Source: a virus. From it: a stretch of 23,384 nucleotides of DNA. The notes below the pieces were generated by a model, which was not told where the DNA came from, ran no database searches, and saw nothing but the letters and a program-made list of their open reading frames with translations. The translations under genes were made by a program, and so were the position numbers. Below are positions 1-6,448 of this stretch, piece after piece; positions within the stretch are counted from its first letter, which is position 1; each line of letters begins with the position of its first letter. Location of the stretch: IMG/VR virus record IMGVR_UViG_3300041809_000017, positions 1 through 23,384 of that record; one strand, written 5' to 3'.

Positions 1-1
1 T

Positions 2-133
2 GTACGGATGAGCGCGGAGATGCTGGTGTGGTTGGACAGTTTGGCGAAGTCGGAGGGTCGTAGCCGGAGCAATTTAGTGCAGAGAATACTGGAGCAGGCT
101 AGTGCGAAGGGTATGGAGGCAAAGTGCGGGTAA
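2..133 (+). CDS. Ribbon-helix-helix DNA-binding protein, C-terminal part (5' truncated by window)
   Basis: An open frame enters from the left edge and ends at TAA 131-133, giving 43 residues. It reads VRMSAEMLVWLDSLAKSEG followed by RSRSNLVQRILEQA, the pattern of an Arc/CopG/MetJ ribbon-helix-helix domain: a short beta strand with alternating residues, a first helix, then an S-R-S-x-L-hydrophobic turn into the second helix. In that family the strand of a dimer enters the DNA major groove. The true start is probably just outside the window, or could be the ATG at 8-10. The position directly before terL is where many phages carry a small terminase subunit or a late regulator, but nothing here separates those roles. 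The fold is fairly secure; the target is unknown. Confidence 0.6.
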   Translation, partial: VRMSAEMLVWLDSLAKSEGRSRSNLVQRILEQASAKGMEAKCG

Positions 134-160
134 TGTTTCTGGTCAATGTAGGATAGAGAG

Positions 161-1903
161 ATGGCGAGAAAATCACAGGTCACTCCCGCACCCAACATGC
201 TCGATGGAGTAGACCTGACGGGGTACAAGCCGGGGAAGCCGGAGACCATCAAGCCGGAGGTCATCGAGGCGGTTGGAGCCAAGATTCGGGAGAGTATGCG
301 GCTGGCGTTCCTCAAGATGAACAGGGCGCAGATTCCGTTTATCCGAATCAAGAACAACAGAGGACGAACGCCGCGAACTAGACTGTTTACATCTGGCAAT
401 CAAACTGGAAAAACTAGCGTGGGGGTAGCTGAGGATATTGCTCATGCGATGGGGTTTAGGCCGTGGCTGACAAAGGATGATCCCGACTACAAGATCAATG
501 TAAGAGTCCCGAATAACGGGATTTTCGGCTGCGAAGTTGCGGGTCAGATGTTGACGCAGCGGGTGGAACCGGAGTTTATGAAACTGATCCCAAAATACTG
601 TGGGATAGAGACTTCTAAGTATTCCGATGGTTCAATCAAAAGCATCTACCTTACCAACGACTTCAACGGGAAGCCCTGCGGGTCTACGATTCACTTCCGG
701 TCGTATGTGCAGCCTGCGGATACCTGGGAAGGTGTGATTTCGGACTGGGTTCACTTCGATGAGCCTCCTCCAAAGGAGATATTGACTGCCTGCCTGCGTG
801 GTCTGATGAGTACCAATGGCCCGTGGTGGGCCACCATGACTCCGTTGAAAGAGGCGTATATCTACGACCTTATCTTCCTCAAGGCATTCAATATGGGCGG
901 GGACGATCAGGAGATTGCAGTGTTCTACGGTTCGACCTGGGACAACTGCCAGGACTGGTGCCGTGACTGTGATGTAACGGTTCCTGAAAACGACCCTGAG
1001 AGGCTAGAACCTGGACAGGAGAGGCCGGTAGACAACTGCCCTAGATGTGGCCGTGTCATGGGTTTCCTTCCCCGCGCCGGTATCGAGAACTATCTCAAGA
1101 AGATCACCGATCCAGATGAGCGTGAGGCCAGAGAAGAGGGCAAGTGGAAGCATCTCAGCGGTATGGTCTACAAGGAACTCTCCCGTGAGAAACATCTCTA
1201 CGAGGACTTTCAGATACCGAAGGACTGGATGCGGATTGAAGTGCTCGATCCCCATGATGCTAGACCCTGCTGCTGGCTGTTCGGAGCAGTCAGCCCGGAG
1301 GAAATCGTCATCAATGGCAAGACCGCCAACAGAATCTACTGGTATACCTACCTTCGACCGAGCGGAAACATCGAGTCGATCTGCCGTCAGGTCAGAGTAA
1401 AGAGGGCAGAACACAACTACAAAGAACCTGCCATGCTGATTATCGACGTGAAGTTCGCGTCTGCGGAGAAGCCCCTGCATGGCGAGGTCTATGCGTCGTG
1501 GGAGGAGGAGTTGGAGAAGGCGGGGATGAAGCATATCGTTCACTCCTGCTCTGCCCCAGGCGATGTGGCACTCGGTCACAAGAGGGTCAAAGAGTACCTG
1601 CAACCCCACTATTCGGCTATGAAGGACAAGAGCTTCCCCGGCATGTTGTTTGCTAGACAAGGAACCAGTGGAGATGGTGGGCCGTGGCAGCACATGAGCA
1701 ATTACTCATGGAAAGAGGGCACAGACAAGCCGGAAGAGGCGTACAAGGACTTCTGCGATTGTGTGAGGTATGCTTGCTTAGAACAACCTGTCTACCGCAA
1801 GCCGGAGCCGGAGATCGATGAGGAGTTGGCAAGGAAGCTTATGGCCATCAACAATCAGGAGAAAACGGAGAATCCTCTGTTCTATGGCATGACGATTCGC
1901 TGA
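161..1903 (+). CDS. terL: Terminase large subunit (ATPase-nuclease packaging motor)
   Basis: This is a 580-residue protein that would drive DNA into the prohead and cut it at the end of packaging. The ATPase half has a Walker A loop, GNQTGKT, at residues 79-85. The Walker B strand DWVHFDE is at 195-201, with the acidic pair D200-E201. A coupling-type segment WWATMTP follows at 222-228. The nuclease half has an RNase H-like acidic set: D363 in VLDPHDA, D429 in LIIDV and D533 in FCDCVRYA near the C-terminus. Between the halves lies a cysteine cluster, C263, C267, C270, C293 and C296, that looks like an inserted zinc ribbon. Length is slightly above the usual 450-550. The start ATG follows a purine-rich GGATAGAGAG stretch. 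The family call is firm; the metal site is inferred from the spacing. Confidence 0.93.
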   Translation: MARKSQVTPAPNMLDGVDLTGYKPGKPETIKPEVIEAVGAKIRESMRLAFLKMNRAQIPFIRIKNNRGRTPRTRLFTSGNQTGKTSVGVAEDIAHAMGFRPWLTKDDPDYKINVRVPNNGIFGCEVAGQMLTQRVEPEFMKLIPKYCGIETSKYSDGSIKSIYLTNDFNGKPCGSTIHFRSYVQPADTWEGVISDWVHFDEPPPKEILTACLRGLMSTNGPWWATMTPLKEAYIYDLIFLKAFNMGGDDQEIAVFYGSTWDNCQDWCRDCDVTVPENDPERLEPGQERPVDNCPRCGRVMGFLPRAGIENYLKKITDPDEREAREEGKWKHLSGMVYKELSREKHLYEDFQIPKDWMRIEVLDPHDARPCCWLFGAVSPEEIVINGKTANRIYWYTYLRPSGNIESICRQVRVKRAEHNYKEPAMLIIDVKFASAEKPLHGEVYASWEEELEKAGMKHIVHSCSAPGDVALGHKRVKEYLQPHYSAMKDKSFPGMLFARQGTSGDGGPWQHMSNYSWKEGTDKPEEAYKDFCDCVRYACLEQPVYRKPEPEIDEELARKLMAINNQEKTENPLFYGMTIR

Positions 1904-1920
1904 CGTGATATTCTTTCTTA

Positions 1921-1927
1921 CGGAGGT
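1921..1927 (+). promoter_or_regulatory. Strong Shine-Dalgarno preceding a non-canonical start codon
   Basis: CGGAGGT is close to a perfect anti-16S match and lies 18 nt after the terminase stop. No ATG, GTG or TTG follows at a workable distance in the downstream open frame. The codon 7 nt beyond GGAGG is ATC (1934-1936). This site therefore decides the start of the following gene. Confidence 0.6.
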
Positions 1928-1933
1928 AGAGAC

Positions 1934-2188
1934 ATCGCACCGATCATACCCTTTATTCCTCTGATTGCAGCCGGTGTTGGGGCTGCTGCGACTGGAGTTG
2001 CGATTGCTGAACAGCCTTCCGCCCCTTCTGCCCCTAATACAACAAATACTGATGCGAAGGCTCTTGCCGATGCAGCACAAGCACAGGCTCTAGCCTTGCA
2101 GAGACGCAGAGGCATGGCGGCAACCACCCTGACCTCTCCGTTGGGCGTACAATCCCCCGCACAGACTCAGAAGGCTACACTGGGATGA
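1934..2188 (+). CDS. Small membrane-anchored virion-type protein (84 aa), apparent ATC start
   Basis: The frame is open from the terminase stop to TGA 2186-2188 and contains no ATG, GTG or TTG until an internal ATG far downstream. With ATC at 1934 as start, 7 nt after GGAGG, it encodes 84 residues. The N-terminus is strongly hydrophobic (APIIPFIPLIAAGVGAAATG), a likely membrane segment. A Pro/Ala/Thr-rich linker and an Ala/Gln helix follow. The C-terminus, RRRGMAATTLTSPLGV, is of a kind I associate with small proteins beside terminase and portal genes in many podoviruses, broadly like the basic Gly/Ser tail of T7 gp7.3. Codon usage and amino-acid pattern look coding. The alternatives are ATT at 1910, which lacks a spaced SD, or UGA readthrough from the same-frame terminase. 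The function is unknown; a minor tail or connector role is inference. Confidence 0.65.
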   Translation: MAPIIPFIPLIAAGVGAAATGVAIAEQPSAPSAPNTTNTDAKALADAAQAQALALQRRRGMAATTLTSPLGVQSPAQTQKATLG

Positions 2189-2283
2189 AGAAACGGGTAA
2201 GCAAAACGGTGAAGACAGAGGAACAGCAGGAAGCGCGTAAAAAGATGATTGCCAAAGCAATCGAGTATCTGAGGAAAACCTGA
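2185..2283 (+). CDS. 32-residue basic micro-protein coupled to portal gene
   Basis: The ATG at 2185 overlaps the stop of the 84-residue gene (ATGA), and its own TGA (2281-2283) overlaps the portal ATG (TGATG). The product is highly charged and helical-looking: MKKRVSKTVKTEEQQEARKK, then MIAKAIEYLRKT. No family is recognised. The exact fit between two stop/start junctions is what argues for translation; it would pass ribosomes on to the portal gene. GAGGA near its 3' end can serve as the portal ribosome site. It may be a real minor protein or mainly a coupling leader. Confidence 0.55.
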   Translation: MKKRVSKTVKTEEQQEARKKMIAKAIEYLRKT

Positions 2284-4160
2284 TGGCTTATCCGATTCTT
2301 GGATCATCGAGCAACTACCCCGCCGCCGAAGGATACTCTCCCTCCAAACTTGGTAGCCGAACAGAGGACGAGAAGGCAAAGGATTGCACCAAGTACCTGT
2401 TGATATTGGCCCAGCAGAGAATCTACTGGGAGCCGATGATCGACAACATCATCCGGTTTGTGAACCACGGACGGCGCGGGATTTGGGACAAAGACCTCTG
2501 GCCTGGACAACAGACGGGAATGGAGATATTTGCCGACACTGCCATGCTTGCCCGCAACCAGTTGGTAGATGGAATGGTAGGCAACATCGTTCCCCGCAAC
2601 CTGCAATGGTTTGGGCTGGAGTTGCCGGGGAAGTTCAACTTTCCTAGAACCAGCGGGATGAGAGCGTGGAATGGTCAGAGGGCAGACACTTATCCACAGG
2701 TGCAGAAGTGGCTTCAGGAAACCTCGGAAGTCATGTACTCGGCCTTCAATCGCAGCAATTTCTACGATGTAATCCCTGAGTTCATCTCAGATGGGGCAAC
2801 CTGCGGAACGGCGCATCTCGTTGTGGAAGAGGACATGGAGCAGGCATCTATCAACTTTGTGGTGCCTCACTTCCGCGAGTGCTTTATCGCAACCAACCAG
2901 TATGGACGTGTAGACACCAACTACCGCGTCTACAAGATGACGCTGCGCCAGATTGCGCAGAAGTTTGGTTGGGAGAAGGTCAAAAAGATTGAGCCAAACT
3001 TCGAGAAAGACTATGAATCGAACATGCAGGCAGAGCGCGAAGTCCTTCATGCTGTCTATCCACGTGAGGACTATGAGCCGTGGCGTATCGACGCGAAGAG
3101 TAAGAAGTGGGCCTCGATGTGGGTCTACCGCAAAGGTGGAAAGGTTCTGACTGTCTCCGGCTCAGTCGCTTCTCTGGCTGGCAATGAGGAGCAGGTTGCC
3201 TCGGAGGGCGGATACGATTCCATGCCTACAATCACATGGCGATGGAGAACAAACTCCGATGAAATCTATGGAAGAGGCCCAGCGCATGATGCCTGGGTTT
3301 CCATCGCTCTCGACAATCAGATGGGTAGAACCAACTTAGTAACGGCCCAGAAATCAGCCGAACCTCCTTTGGCGGCATTCTCAGATTTGAGGGGTGCGAT
3401 TCAGAGAGGGCCGAACGGAATTACCTACATTGAGAGAAATAGGGCACATACCATGCAGGAGAGTATGCCCCAGGCTCTCTATACGGGAGTGCAGAACCTT
3501 CCCTTCAACGTGGAGTTTCAGGATCGCATCAAGTCCACCATCAACTCCTACTTCCATACCGATGTCTTCATGATGATGTCGAAGCTGGCGCAGGGGAAAG
3601 ACACTTCCCGCATGGTGACAGAGCAGATCAATGAGTTGCAGGGAGAGAAGGCCGCAATTCTCGGAACCAGGGTGGGGAACCTTCAGTCGGAGGCATTTGA
3701 TCCCTTGATCGAAAGGGTCTACTCGATTGAGGCTGCAGCTGGCCGGATACCGACCCCCCCGGACATTCTTCTCAACTCTGTTCATGGCCCGGTTGTGGTG
3801 CAGTATCTAGGCCCACTCTCGCAGGCACAGACGCGATTGACCACCATGAGAAGCATGTCAACCCTTATTCAGACCGTATCGCAATTGGCTCAGGTAGACC
3901 CCAGCATCGTCCATGCGATCAATGCTCCTTATATGCTGCGTGTCTCCCGCGATGCCCTGAATGCGCCGGTTGACTGCATCTATGACGAGAAGACCTTTGC
4001 TGAAATTGTGAAGCGGTTGAACCAGCAGGCACAGCAGGAACAGGTAGCGCAGAATGTACCGAAACTGGCGAAGGCCGCTGCATCGCTGGCAAAATCTCCT
4101 GAATCGGGAAGCATCCTGCAACATTTGATGGGCGGAGAACAGAATGCCGGAGCAGCCTAA
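2283..4160 (+). CDS. Portal protein (podovirus head-tail connector)
   Basis: The protein has 625 residues, of the T7/epsilon15-type portal size class. Twelve copies would form the ring at the capsid vertex through which DNA is packaged by the terminase and leaves into the tail. It is recognised from the N-terminal helix region that includes GIWDKDLWPGQQTG, followed by DTAMLARNQLVDGMVGNIVP. Further support comes from a mid-protein region with W-R-W and an IYGRGPAHDAW motif, typical of the podovirus head-to-tail connector family. A long C-terminal helical part is rich in Gln and Ala (KRLNQQAQQEQVAQ) and would form the barrel. Its start is fixed by the TGATG overlap with the upstream micro-gene. 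It overlaps the next gene by 17 nt. The call rests on family resemblance and the terL-portal order. Confidence 0.88.
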   Translation: MAYPILGSSSNYPAAEGYSPSKLGSRTEDEKAKDCTKYLLILAQQRIYWEPMIDNIIRFVNHGRRGIWDKDLWPGQQTGMEIFADTAMLARNQLVDGMVGNIVPRNLQWFGLELPGKFNFPRTSGMRAWNGQRADTYPQVQKWLQETSEVMYSAFNRSNFYDVIPEFISDGATCGTAHLVVEEDMEQASINFVVPHFRECFIATNQYGRVDTNYRVYKMTLRQIAQKFGWEKVKKIEPNFEKDYESNMQAEREVLHAVYPREDYEPWRIDAKSKKWASMWVYRKGGKVLTVSGSVASLAGNEEQVASEGGYDSMPTITWRWRTNSDEIYGRGPAHDAWVSIALDNQMGRTNLVTAQKSAEPPLAAFSDLRGAIQRGPNGITYIERNRAHTMQESMPQALYTGVQNLPFNVEFQDRIKSTINSYFHTDVFMMMSKLAQGKDTSRMVTEQINELQGEKAAILGTRVGNLQSEAFDPLIERVYSIEAAAGRIPTPPDILLNSVHGPVVVQYLGPLSQAQTRLTTMRSMSTLIQTVSQLAQVDPSIVHAINAPYMLRVSRDALNAPVDCIYDEKTFAEIVKRLNQQAQQEQVAQNVPKLAKAAASLAKSPESGSILQHLMGGEQNAGAA

Positions 4161-4389
4161 AACTCCCGAAGAGGAGATGCAACAACGCTACCGGAACGTC
4201 TTTGGCAGCATGGAGGGAAAGATTGTACTTGGAGATATTTTGAGTCTGGGTCACTTTGGCGATCCTCTGAATCCGTCTGACCCTGTAGCAGTAGCAGAGT
4301 ACAATGCTGCTATTATGATTGCAAGACTGGCGGGAGCGTTTGACCCGCTTTATCGAGAGCTTGGAATGACGAAGGACAAAGGAGAATGA
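4144..4389 (+). CDS. Bbp19-like small phage protein
   Basis: This 81-residue protein starts inside the 3' end of the portal gene, 6 nt after GGAG. The pattern YRNVFGSMEGKIVLGDIL, with DPVAVAEYNAAIMIARLAG after it, matches the small Bbp19-like family named after Bordetella phage BPP-1: Y-x-x-V-F-x-x-x-x-G-x-x-V-L-x-D-L, then a second helix around a conserved small-residue stretch. The family's exact role is not known to me; it occurs near the portal and capsid genes of epsilon15/BPP-1-like phages. The assignment is by motif recall and is moderately sure. Confidence 0.6.
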   Translation: MPEQPKTPEEEMQQRYRNVFGSMEGKIVLGDILSLGHFGDPLNPSDPVAVAEYNAAIMIARLAGAFDPLYRELGMTKDKGE

Positions 4390-4390
4390 G

Positions 4391-4798
4391 ATGGCTGTAA
4401 ACGCAGCATACGACAACGTGTTATGGCCGGGTGGGGATGGCCTTCGTGTTCCCCAGGAACGAAGTGGGTTCAAGCCAACCTCCTCGCAAACAGGGCCGTC
4501 GCTTCAGACCTATGGGGAAGTTGACCTGGGAGCCATCGCCACAAGCCCCTATAACCTGAACACGCAGCAGGCTGGAGCGTCTTTGATTACCGTGACCCCC
4601 AGTGTTGCCCTGAACATCGTTCTTCCCGTGTGTCAGCCAGGGCAGAAGACGCTTGTGCAGAACAACAGCACTGCAAACTCGATCCAGGTCAGCGTCAGCG
4701 GCAACACGGCTAACAGCGCGACGGTTGGAACGAGTTCTGTTGCCCTTGTGGTGCAGACTGGAACCAACGGCGGTGTGACTCTGGTTACTGGAACCTAA
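4391..4798 (+). CDS. Beta-rich hypothetical virion protein (135 aa)
   Basis: The gene starts one base after the previous stop, behind AAAGGAG. Residues 1-40 are polar and irregular. From about residue 45 the sequence alternates hydrophobic and small polar residues (GASLITVTPSVALNIVLP), with many Thr, Ser, Val and Asn and frequent Gly. The segment VQNNSTANSIQVSV with a later GTNGGVTLVTGT end looks like the beta-sandwich or short beta-helix repeats seen in phage fibres and decoration proteins. No enzyme motif is visible. A head fibre or decoration role is a guess from composition and position between portal and scaffold. The stop TAA overlaps the next ATG (TAATG). Confidence 0.6.
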   Translation: MAVNAAYDNVLWPGGDGLRVPQERSGFKPTSSQTGPSLQTYGEVDLGAIATSPYNLNTQQAGASLITVTPSVALNIVLPVCQPGQKTLVQNNSTANSIQVSVSGNTANSATVGTSSVALVVQTGTNGGVTLVTGT

Positions 4799-5496
4799 TG
4801 GCGGAGCACATCCCCAACTCGGTGCGGGTGCGCGTTTGTCTTGCGCCCCGCTCTCAGCCCTTTGATGAGGCGATGGATTCGCTGAATCTGGCAATCCTCC
4901 ACGCGCAAAAGGCTGGATTCAGTGTCCTGCTGGAGAAGGTGCGCCGTGGATGCCCTGGATTTCAGAATGCAGGGCCAACATTGAACCACTTTATTAGGAA
5001 TGGGGATACGCACCTATTCATCGCTGCCGATGATGTGATCTTTCCTCTTGATGCCATCGTTCGTCTAGTGGAGGACGACAAGGATATTGTCAGTGGAATC
5101 TACCGCAAGAACATGGTTTTTGAACTGTCTCCGGCAAACTATGTCGATACCTGGCAGGAGTTTGAGGATAAATATAGAGCGGGTGGTCTGTACGAGACTA
5201 AGTTCGCAGCCTGCCACTCCCTAACCGTCAAGAGGCATGTCATCGAGAAGATGATGGAGGATTATCCTGAGTTAGCCTACGAGCAGGGAGACGAGAAGCA
5301 CTATGCTCTCTTTATCCCCATGATCCATGAGGGAAAGTGTTATCAGGATGACTGGGCGTTTTCCATCCGGGCACAGCAGAGCGGGTTCAAACTTTGGGAC
5401 GATTACAACTGCAAGTTGAAGCACTACTGCTATGAGTTTATGGGGTTTGAGGCTCTGGACGCGAAAATTGCACAGGAGGCGAAGGATGGCAACTAG
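4798..5496 (+). CDS. GT-A-fold glycosyltransferase-like protein
   Basis: This 232-residue protein has the layout of a small family-2-type glycosyltransferase. An N-terminal Rossmann-like half leads to a hydrophobic strand ending in an acidic pair, LFIAADDV (residues 73-80), in the place of the metal- and nucleotide-sugar-binding DxD motif. VSGIYRKN follows at 98-105. A second acidic motif, YQDDWAF (182-188), corresponds to the ED-x-x-F catalytic-base region. After it come SGFKLW and a conserved histidine at 209 (KLKHY), as in phage and bacterial GT-A enzymes. It would transfer a sugar from an activated donor to an unknown acceptor. It lies between a beta-rich virion protein and the scaffold gene, which makes a virion protein a plausible acceptor but does not prove it. 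Start is set by the TAATG overlap. Confidence 0.68.
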   Translation: MAEHIPNSVRVRVCLAPRSQPFDEAMDSLNLAILHAQKAGFSVLLEKVRRGCPGFQNAGPTLNHFIRNGDTHLFIAADDVIFPLDAIVRLVEDDKDIVSGIYRKNMVFELSPANYVDTWQEFEDKYRAGGLYETKFAACHSLTVKRHVIEKMMEDYPELAYEQGDEKHYALFIPMIHEGKCYQDDWAFSIRAQQSGFKLWDDYNCKLKHYCYEFMGFEALDAKIAQEAKDGN

Positions 5497-5662
5497 CGGT
5501 GGAAAAGGAAGTGGCAAGGGAGCCTCACCAGCCGCCCTCGGACGGGATGATGAGCAGACTAAGATGAGGGCCAACTTTACCGTATGGGCTGCAAAGCGGA
5601 AGACCCCTTATCCAAAGTCTAATATGCCTCCTTCAAGGGTCATCTTCAAGAAGGTTTCGTAG
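5486..5662 (+). CDS. 58-residue basic protein carrying the PYPKSNMP peptide
   Basis: The chosen ATG (5486) is 7 nt after AGGAGG (5473-5478) and overlaps the glycosyltransferase end by 11 nt. An in-frame ATG further upstream at 5432 has no comparable site. The protein starts with a Gly/Ser/Lys-rich flexible stretch (MATSGGKGSGKGASPAAL). A short polar helix follows, then KRKTPYPKSNMPPSRVIF at the C-terminus. Residues 41-48 (PYPKSNMP) recur exactly near the C-terminus of the next gene product, the scaffold-like protein. No known family is recognised. A small capsid- or scaffold-associated protein is the natural reading, by inference only. Confidence 0.65.
   Translation: MATSGGKGSGKGASPAALGRDDEQTKMRANFTVWAAKRKTPYPKSNMPPSRVIFKKVS
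5606..5629 (+). repeat. PYPKSNMP peptide, copy 1
   Basis: These eight codons of the 58-residue gene encode the same octapeptide as 6371-6394. About half of the codons differ at the third base, so the match is kept at protein level rather than being a recent DNA duplication. Confidence 0.75.
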
Positions 5663-5666
5663 TGTG

Positions 5667-5675
5667 TGGTATGAT
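5667..5675 (+). promoter_or_regulatory. Candidate extended -10 promoter for scaffold and capsid genes
   Basis: TGGTATGAT fits an extended -10 element (TG-N-TATGAT), in the only gap of more than 30 nt in this part of the block. A weak -35-like TTCAAG at 5645-5650 lies 19 bp upstream. Transcription would begin near 5682, just before GAGG and the scaffold ATG at 5699, and would give extra mRNA for the scaffold and the highly expressed major capsid gene. This is a consensus match only. Confidence 0.35.
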
Positions 5676-5698
5676 TTCTGTGAATCGAGGTAGTATCA

Positions 5699-6433
5699 AT
5701 GCCTGAAGAAGCAAACGCAACGGGAACATCAACACCGCCTGGATGGGTCGCTGGTTTGCCTGATCCTCTCAAGTCGAATGAAGCCATCACGAAGTTCAAG
5801 ACAGTCGGAGAGTTTGCCAACGACTATCTTGCAGTTTCCACGAAGGCCAGTGAGCTTGAGAAGAAGATGGGAGACTACATACCCAAACTGCCGCAGGATG
5901 CGACCGATGAGGAGCGCAGTCTGTATCTGGACGCTTTAGGCCGACCCAAACAGCCCAGTGAGTACAAATTTGAAGGCGAAGACAAGAATGCCCCTGAGTG
6001 GAACGACTCCGTTAAGAAGGCATTTCATTCTGCCGGACTGACTGCATCACAGGCCGATCAAATCGGAAAGTGGTGGAACGGTCAGATGAAGCAGATGGTG
6101 GAAGCGCATAACACCACCATCAAGAATGAGATGGCCGCTGCCGAGACGAAGTTGAAAAGCGAATGGGGTAACAAGTTCGATACCAACATGGAACTGGCCA
6201 AGCGCATGTGGAACACCCACGGCGAGGGAGATTTCGACAAGGCTTTCGATGCGGCAACAAGCCCGCAGAAGATTGGATTCATCAAGGCTCTTGTCAAGTT
6301 TGCATCCCTTACCGGCGAGGACAAATCTCCGCAGTCGGCACAGCGTCCTACGGTCAACGGTGTTGACAATCCGTATCCGAAGTCCAATATGCCAGCAGCG
6401 AGGAGTGTGTCCTGGGTGGCCCCCCAAAGCTGA
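5699..6433 (+). CDS. Putative scaffolding protein
   Basis: This 244-residue acidic, mostly helical protein lies immediately upstream of the major capsid gene, the standard place for a scaffold. The N-terminus (residues 1-20) is flexible and Thr/Pro-rich. An early segment, FKTVGEFANDYLAVSTKASE, is the pattern of phage scaffold or head-assembly proteins. Residues about 105-185 are charged helices with coiled-coil character. The C-terminus holds PYPKSNMP at 225-232 followed by a basic and aromatic tail (AARSVSWVAPQS); scaffold C-termini commonly bind the coat protein. No protease motif is visible. The start has GAGGT upstream. Scaffold identity is inferred from position and composition, not from a catalytic signature. 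Confidence 0.68.
   Translation: MPEEANATGTSTPPGWVAGLPDPLKSNEAITKFKTVGEFANDYLAVSTKASELEKKMGDYIPKLPQDATDEERSLYLDALGRPKQPSEYKFEGEDKNAPEWNDSVKKAFHSAGLTASQADQIGKWWNGQMKQMVEAHNTTIKNEMAAAETKLKSEWGNKFDTNMELAKRMWNTHGEGDFDKAFDAATSPQKIGFIKALVKFASLTGEDKSPQSAQRPTVNGVDNPYPKSNMPAARSVSWVAPQS
6371..6394 (+). repeat. PYPKSNMP peptide, copy 2
   Basis: This is the second copy of the octapeptide, close to the scaffold C-terminus. As in copy 1, an arginine follows two residues later (P-x-x-R), so the conserved unit may be about eleven residues long. Confidence 0.75.
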
Positions 6434-6448
6434 TAGGAAGGATTGATT

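Noticed and set aside
134-160. Promoter before terL
   Set aside because: The 27-nt gap has no convincing -35/-10 pair; TAGGAT-like bases overlap the presumed ribosome site.
1004-1693. 229-codon antisense frame inside the terminase
   Set aside because: It is covered completely by a strongly supported terL and has no recognisable domain.
3919-4473. 184-codon antisense frame across portal, Bbp19-like and next gene
   Set aside because: It crosses three well-supported + strand genes; composition is Ser/Arg-rich as expected for a shadow frame.
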